A program made the position numbers and the translations under genes. From assembly GCF_007954365.1 (NCBI RefSeq), contig NZ_VOLO01000001.1:806001-870000 (forward strand): a DNA stretch of 64,000 bases, read 5' to 3'. Source of the stretch: Frigoribacterium sp. ACAM 257 (GTDB lineage Bacteria > Actinomycetota > Actinomycetes > Actinomycetales > Microbacteriaceae). Below are positions 52,820-62,277 of the stretch, in pieces; the first letter of the stretch is position 1; each line of letters opens with the position of its first letter. The notes beneath the pieces are model-generated. The model was not told the DNA's origin and did not search any database. It saw only the letters and a program-made list of their open reading frames with translations.

Positions 52820-55253
<2,434 letters not shown>

Positions 55254-55259
55254 CGTCTC

Positions 55260-55304
55260 GCGGCCGCGGGGTGCCCTTCCGGGAGAGGTGCGCCCCACGG
55301 CCGC
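55260..55304 (+). terminator. Hairpin after the MFS exporter gene
   Basis: GCGGCCG, mismatch, GGGGTGC pairs with GTGCGCCCC-type right arm and CGGCCGC, giving a 14-bp stem with one mismatch and one G-T pair. No T tract. Confidence 0.5.
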
Positions 55305-55365
55305 GGCGGCACGAGATGTCCCGGTCGCACCGGCGAGTCCGCCGGGCGTCGGACGTGGCTCGACG

Positions 55366-55371
55366 TACGAT
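55366..55371 (+). promoter_or_regulatory. -10 element, leaderless start
   Basis: TACGAT exactly six bases before the ATG at 55378 with no ribosome site in between, the spacing of a leaderless mRNA. Confidence 0.55.
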
Positions 55372-55377
55372 CCGACC

Positions 55378-56736
55378 ATGAGCGAGAGCACCGGCACGAC
55401 GGAGTGGGACGTCGACGTGCTCCCCGTCGAGGCGCCGCCCTCGCCGCGAGGAGCGCGCACCTCCGTCCCGGCCGCCCCCGCCGACGACCCCACCACCTCG
55501 TCGCAGGCCCCTGCGGCGCACGAGCAGGAGCACCGCCCCGTGACACCCGTCCTCGCACCCGAGGCCCCCGCACCCGAGGCCCCCGCACCCGCTGCACCGT
55601 CCGACGTCCTGGTCTCCCGCCGCGATCCGCGACCGGTCTCGGTGCCCTCGCACCGTGCGGACACGACGGACGACGTCGTGCCGACCGACCCGACCGAGCC
55701 GCGGCCCGCCAGCGTCGCCCGGCACTCCGTCGAGACCTCGGCGATCACGCTCCCCGTCTTCGCGCCGGACGTCGACCCGTCCCTGCCTCAGCCGCCTGAC
55801 CGCCTGACCCTCGACGACGACGTGCTCGTGAGGATGGTCGAACGCCGTCTGGACGACACGGCGACGGTCGACCTCATGGCCGTCGTGCAGGCCCAGCTCC
55901 AGGCTCGCCGCGTCGAGGCCGCCCGCTTCGCCTCGTGGGCGCGCGAGATGGACCGTGTCGGCACCGACGAGGCGGCCGACGCCCTCGAGCGCACCAGGCT
56001 CCGCTTCACGGGCGTCATCGACGTCGTCCTGCCGATCGATCTCGCAGACGCCGTCGAGGCGGAGCCCGAGGCGTCGCAGGGTCGAGCCTCCGGCGAGGCG
56101 TCGTCGAGCTCGGTCGTTCCTCTTCCCCTCGCCTCGACCGACGTCGCTCCGGACGCTGCACCTGCACCTGCATCCGCCGTGTCCGGGTCCACGGCCGCGC
56201 TGGCCCCCACGGACCCGCCGGCAGCGGGGTCAGCCGCTCCTGCCGCCGCGGTCGCCGAGACGGCCCGGCCGTCCCGCGAGGCCGACCGGTCCGCCCGCCC
56301 GGCACCGCGCCTCCTCGTCGCCGCCGGTCTCGGCGTCGCGGCCCTCGTCGTCCTCGCCGCCGTCGTGCTGACCCTCGCCGCACCCGCGCTGCTCGCGTCC
56401 GCCGTGCTGGCGACGGTGGCGGTGCCGGTCGCGGGCGGCCTCGGAGGTGCAGCGGCACTCGCCGCCGTCGTCCACGGGCCGGCCGACGCCGCACGCGTCG
56501 CCGTCCGCGGCCCCGTCGCCGTCGTCTCGGGGATCGTCGTGTCCGCCGGCCTCGGCTACGGCGTCCTGGTGACCGCCCCGGCGTCGCTCGCCTGGCAGGG
56601 CTGGCTCGTGAGGCTCGTCGGCTTCACGGGCATGACTCCCGGCATCGCCGTCGTCGCCGCGCTCCTGGTCGCCGCCGCCTCCGCGTTCGTGGTGGCCGTG
56701 CTCGTGACGGGTCTGCGGCCGAGCTCCCGCCGCTAG
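55378..56736 (+). CDS. Proline/alanine-rich membrane protein, unknown
   Basis: 452-residue protein of no recognised family. Residues 1-140 are disordered and Pro/Ala/Thr-rich, including a direct repeat APEAPAPEAPAPAAP. A folded segment follows (about 145-225: LTLDDDVLVRMVERRLDDTA, VDLMAVVQAQLQARRVEAAR, helical, possibly coiled coil). A second disordered stretch (225-305) leads to four hydrophobic helices (RLLVAAGLGVAALVVLAAVV to the end). Weak base periodicity in the disordered parts but good coding signature overall. No partner is evident; it lies just upstream of the Nif3-like gene. Confidence 0.7.
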   Translation: MSESTGTTEWDVDVLPVEAPPSPRGARTSVPAAPADDPTTSSQAPAAHEQEHRPVTPVLAPEAPAPEAPAPAAPSDVLVSRRDPRPVSVPSHRADTTDDVVPTDPTEPRPASVARHSVETSAITLPVFAPDVDPSLPQPPDRLTLDDDVLVRMVERRLDDTATVDLMAVVQAQLQARRVEAARFASWAREMDRVGTDEAADALERTRLRFTGVIDVVLPIDLADAVEAEPEASQGRASGEASSSSVVPLPLASTDVAPDAAPAPASAVSGSTAALAPTDPPAAGSAAPAAAVAETARPSREADRSARPAPRLLVAAGLGVAALVVLAAVVLTLAAPALLASAVLATVAVPVAGGLGGAAALAAVVHGPADAARVAVRGPVAVVSGIVVSAGLGYGVLVTAPASLAWQGWLVRLVGFTGMTPGIAVVAALLVAAASAFVVAVLVTGLRPSSRR

Positions 56737-56739
56737 GCT
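56734..56739 (+). promoter_or_regulatory. -10 element, leaderless start of the Nif3-like gene
   Basis: TAGGCT overlapping the previous stop codon and lying six bases before ATG 56746. Confidence 0.5.
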
Positions 56740-56745
56740 GAGGCG

Positions 56746-57561
56746 ATGTCCACCCTCGCCTCCGTCAACGCCGTCGTCGAACGACTCTGGCCGCTCTCCG
56801 GCGCCGAGTCGTGGGACTCGCCCGGGATCGTCGTGGGCGATCCCGACCAGCCGGTCACGCACGTCCGCCTCGCCGTGGACGCGGTCCTCGAGGTCGTCGA
56901 CGAGGCCGTCGACATCGGTGCGGACCTGCTGCTCGTGCACCACCCCCTCCTGTTCCGCGGGGCGACCACGATGGCCGAGAGCACGACCAAGGGCGCGGTC
57001 GTCTCCCGCCTCGTCCGCGCCGGCTGCGCGCTGATCGCCGCTCACACCAACGCCGACGTCGTCGAGACCGGCACCTCTCGCGTCGTCGCCCACCAGCTCG
57101 GCCTCGTCGACCAACGGCCCGTCACCGCGGGCAGCACGAGCTCGACGGGTCTCGGCGTCACCGGCCGACTGCCGCGGCCGATGAGCCTCGTGTCGTTCGC
57201 TCGCCAGCTGGGCGAGCTGCTGCCGCCGACCGCCGCGGGCATCCGCGTGGCCGGCGACGCCGAGCGCGTCGTCGAGACCGTGGCCCTCTGCGCCGGCGCC
57301 GGCGACTCGCTGCTCGACCACCCCGACGTCCGTGCCGCCGACGTCTACCTGACGAGCGATCTGCGCCACCACCCCGCGAGCGACGCCCGCGACCTGATGC
57401 TGCTCGGCCGGGGCCCGGCGCTCGTCGACGTCTCGCACTGGGCGAGCGAGTGGCTCTGGCTCGACACGGCCGCGGCCCAGCTGCGCGAGGCCCTCGACGA
57501 CGTCGAGGTCACGCTCAGCGACCTCCGCACCGACCCCTGGGACTTCACGGTCGTGCAGTAG
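56746..57561 (+). CDS. Nif3-like dinuclear metal centre hexameric protein (GTP cyclohydrolase I type 2)
   Basis: 271-residue member of the Nif3/YbgI family, which forms a toroidal hexamer with a two-metal site; activity is unsettled. Marks: WDSPGIVVGDPDQPVTHVRL, LLLVHHPLLFRGAT (metal His pair), ALIAAHTNADV (His), VALCAGAGDSLLDHP and ADVYLTSDLRHH near the end. Length is that of the simple form without the central insertion. Followed by the coiled-coil/zinc-ribbon gene 81 bp on, the usual Nif3 neighbour in Actinobacteria. Confidence 0.92.
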   Translation: MSTLASVNAVVERLWPLSGAESWDSPGIVVGDPDQPVTHVRLAVDAVLEVVDEAVDIGADLLLVHHPLLFRGATTMAESTTKGAVVSRLVRAGCALIAAHTNADVVETGTSRVVAHQLGLVDQRPVTAGSTSSTGLGVTGRLPRPMSLVSFARQLGELLPPTAAGIRVAGDAERVVETVALCAGAGDSLLDHPDVRAADVYLTSDLRHHPASDARDLMLLGRGPALVDVSHWASEWLWLDTAAAQLREALDDVEVTLSDLRTDPWDFTVVQ

Positions 57562-57642
57562 CCGACCCCCGCCTCCTCGTCTCCGGGCCGACCGGCGACG
57601 CCCTCGACACGACCGCTGCACCACGACCACGAAGCAGGCACC

Positions 57643-58383
57643 ATGGCCTTCCAGGCAAGCCCCTCCGACCAGGCTCTCCTCCTCGACCTCCAGGCTCTCG
57701 ACACGTCGCTGCAGCAGCTCGCCCACCGCGCGGCGAACCTGCCCGAGATCGCCGTCCTGGCCACGATCGACGGGGACGCCTCCCGTCTCCGCAGCCGCCT
57801 CTCGTCCGAGCAGGGCGCCTGGGAGGACGCGCAGACCGAGCTGACCCGCATCGAGTCCGACGTGGCGGTCGTGGTGGCCCGTGCCGAGCGCGACCGCACG
57901 CGGCTGGCGTCGTCGTCGTCGGTGAAGGACGTCGCGGCGCTCGAGGGCGAGCTCGTCGCCCTCGCCCGGCGGCAGAGCGACCTGGAGGACGCACAGCTCG
58001 AGGTGATGGACCGGGTCGAGTCGCTCGGCGCGGTCGCCGCCCTGACGAAGTCCGAGCTCGACCAGATCGAGACCCGCCGGTCCGAGGCGGCCGAGGGGCG
58101 CGACGCCGGGCTCGGCAGGCTCGAGGTCGAGCGCCGCGAGGTGGACGCCGACCGTGCCGCCATCGCCGAGAAGGTGCCGGCCGAGCTGCTGGCCCTGTAC
58201 GAGCGCCAGCGTGCCCGCTACGGCGTGGGCGCGTCGCTGCTCCGCGGCGGGGTCTCCAGCGCGAGCGGGGTGACGCTCACCGGCAGCGACCTCGCGGCCG
58301 TTCGGTCCGCCTCCGCGTACGACGTCGTGCTCTGCCCCGACAGCGACGCGATCCTCGTCCGCACGGCAGAGTCGGGCATCTGA
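57643..58383 (+). CDS. Coiled-coil protein of the C4-type zinc ribbon family, ribbon degenerate
   Basis: 246-residue protein. About 170 residues of antiparallel coiled coil (ALLLDLQALDTSLQQLAHRA through EVERREVDADRAAIAEKVP) are followed by the family's short C-terminal module starting LLALYERQRARYGVGASLLR. In most relatives that module is a four-cysteine ribbon (CxxC, later CxxC); here the first pair reads GGVSSASG and the second is CPDSD, so only one Cys remains and zinc binding is lost. The Nif3-zinc ribbon order is conserved; the protein may scaffold RNA or protein partners. rnpB follows 45 bp on. Confidence 0.85.
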   Translation: MAFQASPSDQALLLDLQALDTSLQQLAHRAANLPEIAVLATIDGDASRLRSRLSSEQGAWEDAQTELTRIESDVAVVVARAERDRTRLASSSSVKDVAALEGELVALARRQSDLEDAQLEVMDRVESLGAVAALTKSELDQIETRRSEAAEGRDAGLGRLEVERREVDADRAAIAEKVPAELLALYERQRARYGVGASLLRGGVSSASGVTLTGSDLAAVRSASAYDVVLCPDSDAILVRTAESGI

Positions 58384-58415
58384 CCGCACCGTCGCGGTCG
58401 ACGCGCTCCGCCCGC

Positions 58416-58421
58416 TAGCAT
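58416..58421 (+). promoter_or_regulatory. -10 element of rnpB
   Basis: TAGCAT about seven bases before the predicted 5' end of RNase P RNA. Confidence 0.5.
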
Positions 58422-58428
58422 GGTCGAC

Positions 58429-58820
58429 GCGGACGGGTCGGCAAGACGGTCGCGTCACCACGGGGTCCGCCCCGCGGTGCCGAGGAACGTCCGGGCTCCA
58501 CAGAGCAGGGCGGTGGGCAACACCCACCCGGGGCGACCCGCGAGACAGTGCAACAGAGAGAAGACCGCCACGGTCGTCGCCGAGAGGCGGCGCCGGGGTA
58601 AGGGTGAAACGGCGGTGTAAGAGACCACCAGCGGTTCGGGTGACCGACCGGCTATGTAAACCTCGCCCGGAGCAAGGTCAGACAGAGGACGCCGAGGCTG
58701 CTCGCCGAGTCCTCGGGTAGACCGCTAGAGGGCTGCGGCAACGCAGTCCCGAGAGAGATGGCCGTCCATGGTGCTCACGCACCGGGACAGAACCCGGCGT
58801 ATCAGCCGGCCCGTCCGCCT
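58429..58820 (+). ncRNA. rnpB: RNase P RNA, class A
   Basis: About 390 nt. Universally conserved blocks are all visible: GAGGAACGTCCGGGCTCCAC (CR I, P4 5' side), ACAGAGAGAAGACCGCC, GGTAAGGGTGAAACGGCGGT with GTAAGAGACCACC (CR II-III), AGCAAGGTCAGACAGAGG, and the 3' block AGACAGAACCCGG-like region seen as GGGACAGAACCCGGCGTATC (CR V, P4 3' side). The outer helix P1 pairs GCGGACGGGTCGGC (58429-58442) with GCCGGCCCGTCCGC (58805-58818). It is the catalytic RNA that matures tRNA 5' ends. Exact ends are estimates from P1 and the -10. Confidence 0.95.
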
Positions 58821-58850
58821 CAGCCGTGCACGCGGCTGACCACATGACGT

Positions 58851-58896
58851 GAGGGGCCCTGGCCCAGGAGGCGCGCCTCCCGGGCCAGGGCCCCTC
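58851..58896. terminator. Large hairpin between rnpB and ppgK
   Basis: 15-bp perfect stem GAGGGGCCCTGGCCC (58851-58865) and its complement (58882-58896), with a further inner palindrome GGAGGCGCGCCTCC. Between convergent transcripts. Confidence 0.8.
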
Positions 58897-58916
58897 TCGT
58901 CGTGCCCCCGCTCGCC

Positions 58917-59678
58917 TCAGGCGGCCGGACGAGAGCCCTCGGCGAGAGCCGCGGCGCCCATGATGCCGGCGTTGTTGCGCAGCACGGCGGGCACGATCTC
59001 GGCGCGCAGGTCGAGGAGGGGCAGGAACTCCTCGTGGTGCTTCGAGACCCCGCCGCCGACGATGATGCGCCGCGGGTAGAGCAGGGCCTCGAGGTGCGAG
59101 TAGTACTTCTGCAGGCGCTTTGCCCAGTGCTTCCAGCTGAGGTCGTCGCGCTCCTTGGCAGCGTACGAGGCCTTCGTCTCGTAGTCCTTCCCGCCGATCT
59201 CGAGGTGCCCGAGCTCGGCGTTCACGATGAGGACGCCGTCGTTGATGAGGGCGGTGCCGATGCCCGTGCCCAGCGTCGTCATGACGACGAGGCCCGGGAC
59301 GTCCTTGGCGGCGCCGAACCGCGTCTCGGCGTAGCCGGCGGCGTCGGCGTCGTTGACGAAGTGGATCGACCTGCCCAGCGTCTTCTCGAACAGCGCCTCG
59401 GCCTCGAAGCCGATCCACTTCTTCGAGACGTTCGCCGCCGACAGGGTCTTGCCGTCCATGATGGCGGCCGGGAAGCAGACGCCCACCGGGATCGTGTCGT
59501 CGTCGAGACCGAGCTCGTCGACGATCTGCTTCACCACCGCGACGATGGCGTCGGGCTCGCCGCCCTCGGGAGTCGCCTTCTTGATGCGGTCGGTGAGGAG
59601 CTCGCCCGACTCGACGTCGACGATCGCCCCCTTGATGCCGGTGCCGCCGATGTCGATGCCGACTGCTCTCTGTGCCAC
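58917..59678 (-). CDS. ppgK: Polyphosphate glucokinase
   Basis: 253-residue ROK-type kinase that phosphorylates glucose using polyphosphate (and ATP), the main glucokinase of many Actinobacteria. GIDIGGTGIKGAIVD (phosphate loop), VCFPAAIMDGK, NDADAAGYAE (catalytic Asp), MTTLGTGIGTALI and AELGHLEIGGKDYE; the metal-chelating Cys motif of other ROK proteins is absent, as in PpgK. GTG at 59678 has AAGGA upstream; upstream in-frame sequence is antisense to map. Second gene of a map-ppgK pair, 28 bp after map. Confidence 0.93.
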   Translation of the reverse strand: MAQRAVGIDIGGTGIKGAIVDVESGELLTDRIKKATPEGGEPDAIVAVVKQIVDELGLDDDTIPVGVCFPAAIMDGKTLSAANVSKKWIGFEAEALFEKTLGRSIHFVNDADAAGYAETRFGAAKDVPGLVVMTTLGTGIGTALINDGVLIVNAELGHLEIGGKDYETKASYAAKERDDLSWKHWAKRLQKYYSHLEALLYPRRIIVGGGVSKHHEEFLPLLDLRAEIVPAVLRNNAGIMGAAALAEGSRPAA

Positions 59679-59706
59679 GGGTCGTCCTTCTTCCTGGTGC
59701 TCGTCG

Positions 59707-60570
59707 TCAACTGAGGGTGAGGACGTCGGCACCGCGTTCGGTGACGACGAGGGTGTGCTCGAACTGGGCCGTGAGCGACTTGTCACGGGTCGTGACCGTC
59801 CAGCCGTCGGCCCAGATGTCCGCCTCGACGCCGCCGAGGGTGAGCATGGGCTCGATGGTGAAGACCATCCCGGGCACCATGACGTCGTCGAACTGCGGAG
59901 CGTCGTAGTGGGGGATGACGAGACCGGAGTGGAAGGCACGACCGACGCCGTGGCCGGTGTAGTCGCGCACGACCCCGTAGCCGAAGCGCGCCGCGTACGA
60001 CTCGATCGCACGGCCGATCACGTTGACCTCGCGACCGGGTGCGACGGCCTTGATGCCGCGGCGCAGTGCCTCGCGCGTGCGGTCGACCAGGTCGAGCGTC
60101 TGCTGCGCCGCCTCGCCGACCACCGCTGTTCGGTTCAGGTCGCCGTGCACGCCGTCCTTGAAGGCCGTGATGTCGATGTTCACGAGGTCGCCCTCGACGA
60201 GCACGGTGTCGTCGGGGATGCCGTGGCAGATGACCTCGTTGACCGACGTGCAGACCGACTTGGGGAACCCCCGGTAGCCGAGGGTCGACGGGTACGCGTC
60301 GTGGGCCACCAGGAACTCGTGGGCGACCCGGTCGAGCTCGTCGGTCGTCACGCCGGGACGGATGGCCGCCTCGACGGCGTCGATCGCCTGCGAGGCGATG
60401 CGGCCGCTCGCGCGGATCAGCTCGATCGTGGGCGCGTCGTGGACGTCGCCGCCCGTGTAGGGAGCGGGCCCCGCCTTGCCGACGTACTCGGGTCGGGCGA
60501 TGGACGAGGGGACCGGGCGCAGCGGCGAGACGCGGCCAGGGGTCAGTGATCCGTCGAGGTCCCGGGGCAT
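59707..60570 (-). CDS. map: Methionine aminopeptidase, type I
   Basis: 287-residue enzyme that removes the initiator Met after deformylation. Metal ligands Asp133 and Asp144 ([14 protein letters not shown]), His207 (DYTGHGVG), Glu240 (VFTIEPM) and Glu271 (AQFEHTL). The first ~45 residues form the Pro-rich N-terminal extension ([17 protein letters not shown]) of actinobacterial MetAP1c, which binds the ribosome or related factors. Upstream of ppgK on the same strand; divergent from the SPOR-like peptide gene. Confidence 0.95.
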   Translation of the reverse strand: MPRDLDGSLTPGRVSPLRPVPSSIARPEYVGKAGPAPYTGGDVHDAPTIELIRASGRIASQAIDAVEAAIRPGVTTDELDRVAHEFLVAHDAYPSTLGYRGFPKSVCTSVNEVICHGIPDDTVLVEGDLVNIDITAFKDGVHGDLNRTAVVGEAAQQTLDLVDRTREALRRGIKAVAPGREVNVIGRAIESYAARFGYGVVRDYTGHGVGRAFHSGLVIPHYDAPQFDDVMVPGMVFTIEPMLTLGGVEADIWADGWTVTTRDKSLTAQFEHTLVVTERGADVLTLS

Positions 60571-60665
60571 GCCGTCCAGCTTAGGGGGAGGGCGGCTCGC
60601 CCGGGCGCGGCCGCGCTCCCGCCGTCGACCGGATGGACCGGCCGTGACGGCGTAGCCTCGCCCCC

Positions 60666-60839
60666 ATGACGAACGAGTTCTGGTTCAACACCCGCACGCA
60701 CGAGGTGGAGGAGGGCAAGGTCTCGCCCGCGGTCGACCGCGCCGGGCCCTACGCGACCCGCGAGGAGGCGGCAGCCGCGATCAGGACGATCCAGGAGCGG
60801 AACGCCCGCCTGGACGCGGAGGACGCGGCCGACGCCTGA
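60666..60839 (+). CDS. Small SPOR-domain-like protein
   Basis: 57-residue protein, [18 protein letters not shown] followed by [20 protein letters not shown]. It matches the short SPOR-like proteins encoded near glnA in Actinobacteria: aromatic start, EEG turn, then [10 protein letters not shown], as in one SPOR repeat. TAGCCT at 60653-60658, seven bases before ATG, points to a leaderless message. The stop lies inside a perfect hairpin. Role unknown. Confidence 0.8.
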   Translation: MTNEFWFNTRTHEVEEGKVSPAVDRAGPYATREEAAAAIRTIQERNARLDAEDAADA

Positions 60840-60861
60840 CGCGTCCCGACGACGCGTCAGG
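60835..60861 (+). terminator. Hairpin over the stop of the SPOR-like gene
   Basis: Perfect 11-bp stem CCTGACGCGTC and GACGCGTCAGG around a 5-nt loop. It includes the TGA stop, so termination and stop codon overlap. No T tract. Confidence 0.65.
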
Positions 60862-60895
60862 CACCGCCGTGACGCTGTCGGACGGACGCGTCCAC

Positions 60896-60901
60896 TAGCC
60901 T
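60896..60901 (+). promoter_or_regulatory. -10 element of glnA
   Basis: TAGCCT 24 bases before the glnA ATG, with ribosome site AGAAAGG in between. No AmtR- or GlnR-like box is evident. Confidence 0.4.
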
Positions 60902-60925
60902 CGACGCAGAGCAGAAAGGCTGTCG

Positions 60926-62263
60926 ATGGACAAGCAGAGGGACTTCGTCCTCCGGACGATCGAAGAACGCGGCATCAAGTTCATCAGGCTCTGGTTCACG
61001 GACGTGATCGGCACCCTGAAGTCGGTCGCCATCGCTCCGGCCGAGGTCGAGGGCGCCTTCGCCGAGGGCATCGGCTTCGACGGCTCCGCCATCGAGGGCC
61101 TGACCCGGTCGTACGAGGCGGACGTGCTCGCGCAGCCCGACCCGACCACGTTCCAGATCCTGCCGTGGCGCGGCGAGATCGACCCGACCGCGCGCATGTT
61201 CTGCGACATCACGACGCCCGACGGCCAGCCCGCGGTCGCCGATCCGCGCAACGTGCTCAAGCGCACCCTCGCCCGCGCCGGCGAGCGGGGCTTCACTTTC
61301 TACACGCACCCCGAGGTGGAGTTCTACCTGCTCAAGGACGCGCAGGGCGGCCCCGACGGGCCCCAGCCGGTCGACTCGGCCGGCTACTTCGACAACGTCC
61401 CCGGCGGGACGGCGCACGACTTCCGCCGCCGTTCCGTGCGCATGCTCGAAGACCTCGGCATCTCGGTCGAGTTCAGCCACCACGAGGCCGGCCCCGGCCA
61501 GAACGAGATCGACCTGCGCTACGCCGACGCGCTGACCACCGCGGACAACATCATGACGTTCCGCACGGTCATCAAGGAGGTGGCGATCGAGCAGGGCGTG
61601 TACGCCACGTTCATGCCCAAGCCCTTCAGCCAGCACCCCGGTTCGGGCATGCACACGCACATGTCGCTCTTCGAGGGCGACGGCAACGCGTTCTACGAGG
61701 CGGGCGCCGAGTACCAGCTGTCGCGGATCGGGCGGCAGTTCATCGCCGGCCTGCTCCGCCACGCGCCCGAGATCACGGCCGTGACCAACCAGTTCGTCAA
61801 CAGCTACAAGCGCCTGTGGGGCGGCGACGAGGCCCCGAGCTTCGTCACCTGGGGCCACAACAACCGCTCGGCTCTCGTCCGCGTGCCGCTCTACAAGCCG
61901 AACAAGGGCAACTCGAGCCGGGTGGAGTACCGCGCCATCGACTCGGCGGCGAACCCCTACCTGGCCTTCTCGCTCATGCTGGCCGCCGGTCTCAAGGGCA
62001 TCGAGGAGGGCTACGAGCTCCCCGCCGAGGCGGAGGACAACGTCTGGGGCATGAGCGACGCCGAGCGCCGGGCCCTCGGCTACAAGCAGCTCCCCGCGAG
62101 CCTCGACCACGCGCTCTCGATCATGGAGGACAGCGAGCTCGTCGCCGAGACGCTCGGCGAGCAGGTCTTCAACTACGTGCTGCTCAACAAGCGGCAGGAG
62201 TGGAAGTCCTACCGCGCCCAGGTGACGCCGTTCGAGCTGCGCTCCAACCTCGAGATCCTCTAG
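60926..62263 (+). CDS. glnA2: Glutamine synthetase, type I alpha (GlnA2)
   Basis: 445-residue GS I that makes glutamine from glutamate, ammonia and ATP. Signatures: LWFTDVIGTLKSVAI, GFDGSAIEGL, HPEVEFYLL, HHEAGPGQNEIDLRYADAL, PFSQHPGSGMHTHMSLFEG and NSSRVEYRAIDSAANPYL. The length and the missing insertion make it the alpha subtype. The position of the adenylylated Tyr in beta enzymes (NLYDLP) reads NVWGMS here, with Trp374, so it should escape covalent control. This is the usual state for actinobacterial GlnA2. Precedes glnE by 14 bp. Confidence 0.95.
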   Translation: MDKQRDFVLRTIEERGIKFIRLWFTDVIGTLKSVAIAPAEVEGAFAEGIGFDGSAIEGLTRSYEADVLAQPDPTTFQILPWRGEIDPTARMFCDITTPDGQPAVADPRNVLKRTLARAGERGFTFYTHPEVEFYLLKDAQGGPDGPQPVDSAGYFDNVPGGTAHDFRRRSVRMLEDLGISVEFSHHEAGPGQNEIDLRYADALTTADNIMTFRTVIKEVAIEQGVYATFMPKPFSQHPGSGMHTHMSLFEGDGNAFYEAGAEYQLSRIGRQFIAGLLRHAPEITAVTNQFVNSYKRLWGGDEAPSFVTWGHNNRSALVRVPLYKPNKGNSSRVEYRAIDSAANPYLAFSLMLAAGLKGIEEGYELPAEAEDNVWGMSDAERRALGYKQLPASLDHALSIMEDSELVAETLGEQVFNYVLLNKRQEWKSYRAQVTPFELRSNLEIL

Positions 62264-62277
62264 CGGGCTGACCCGTC

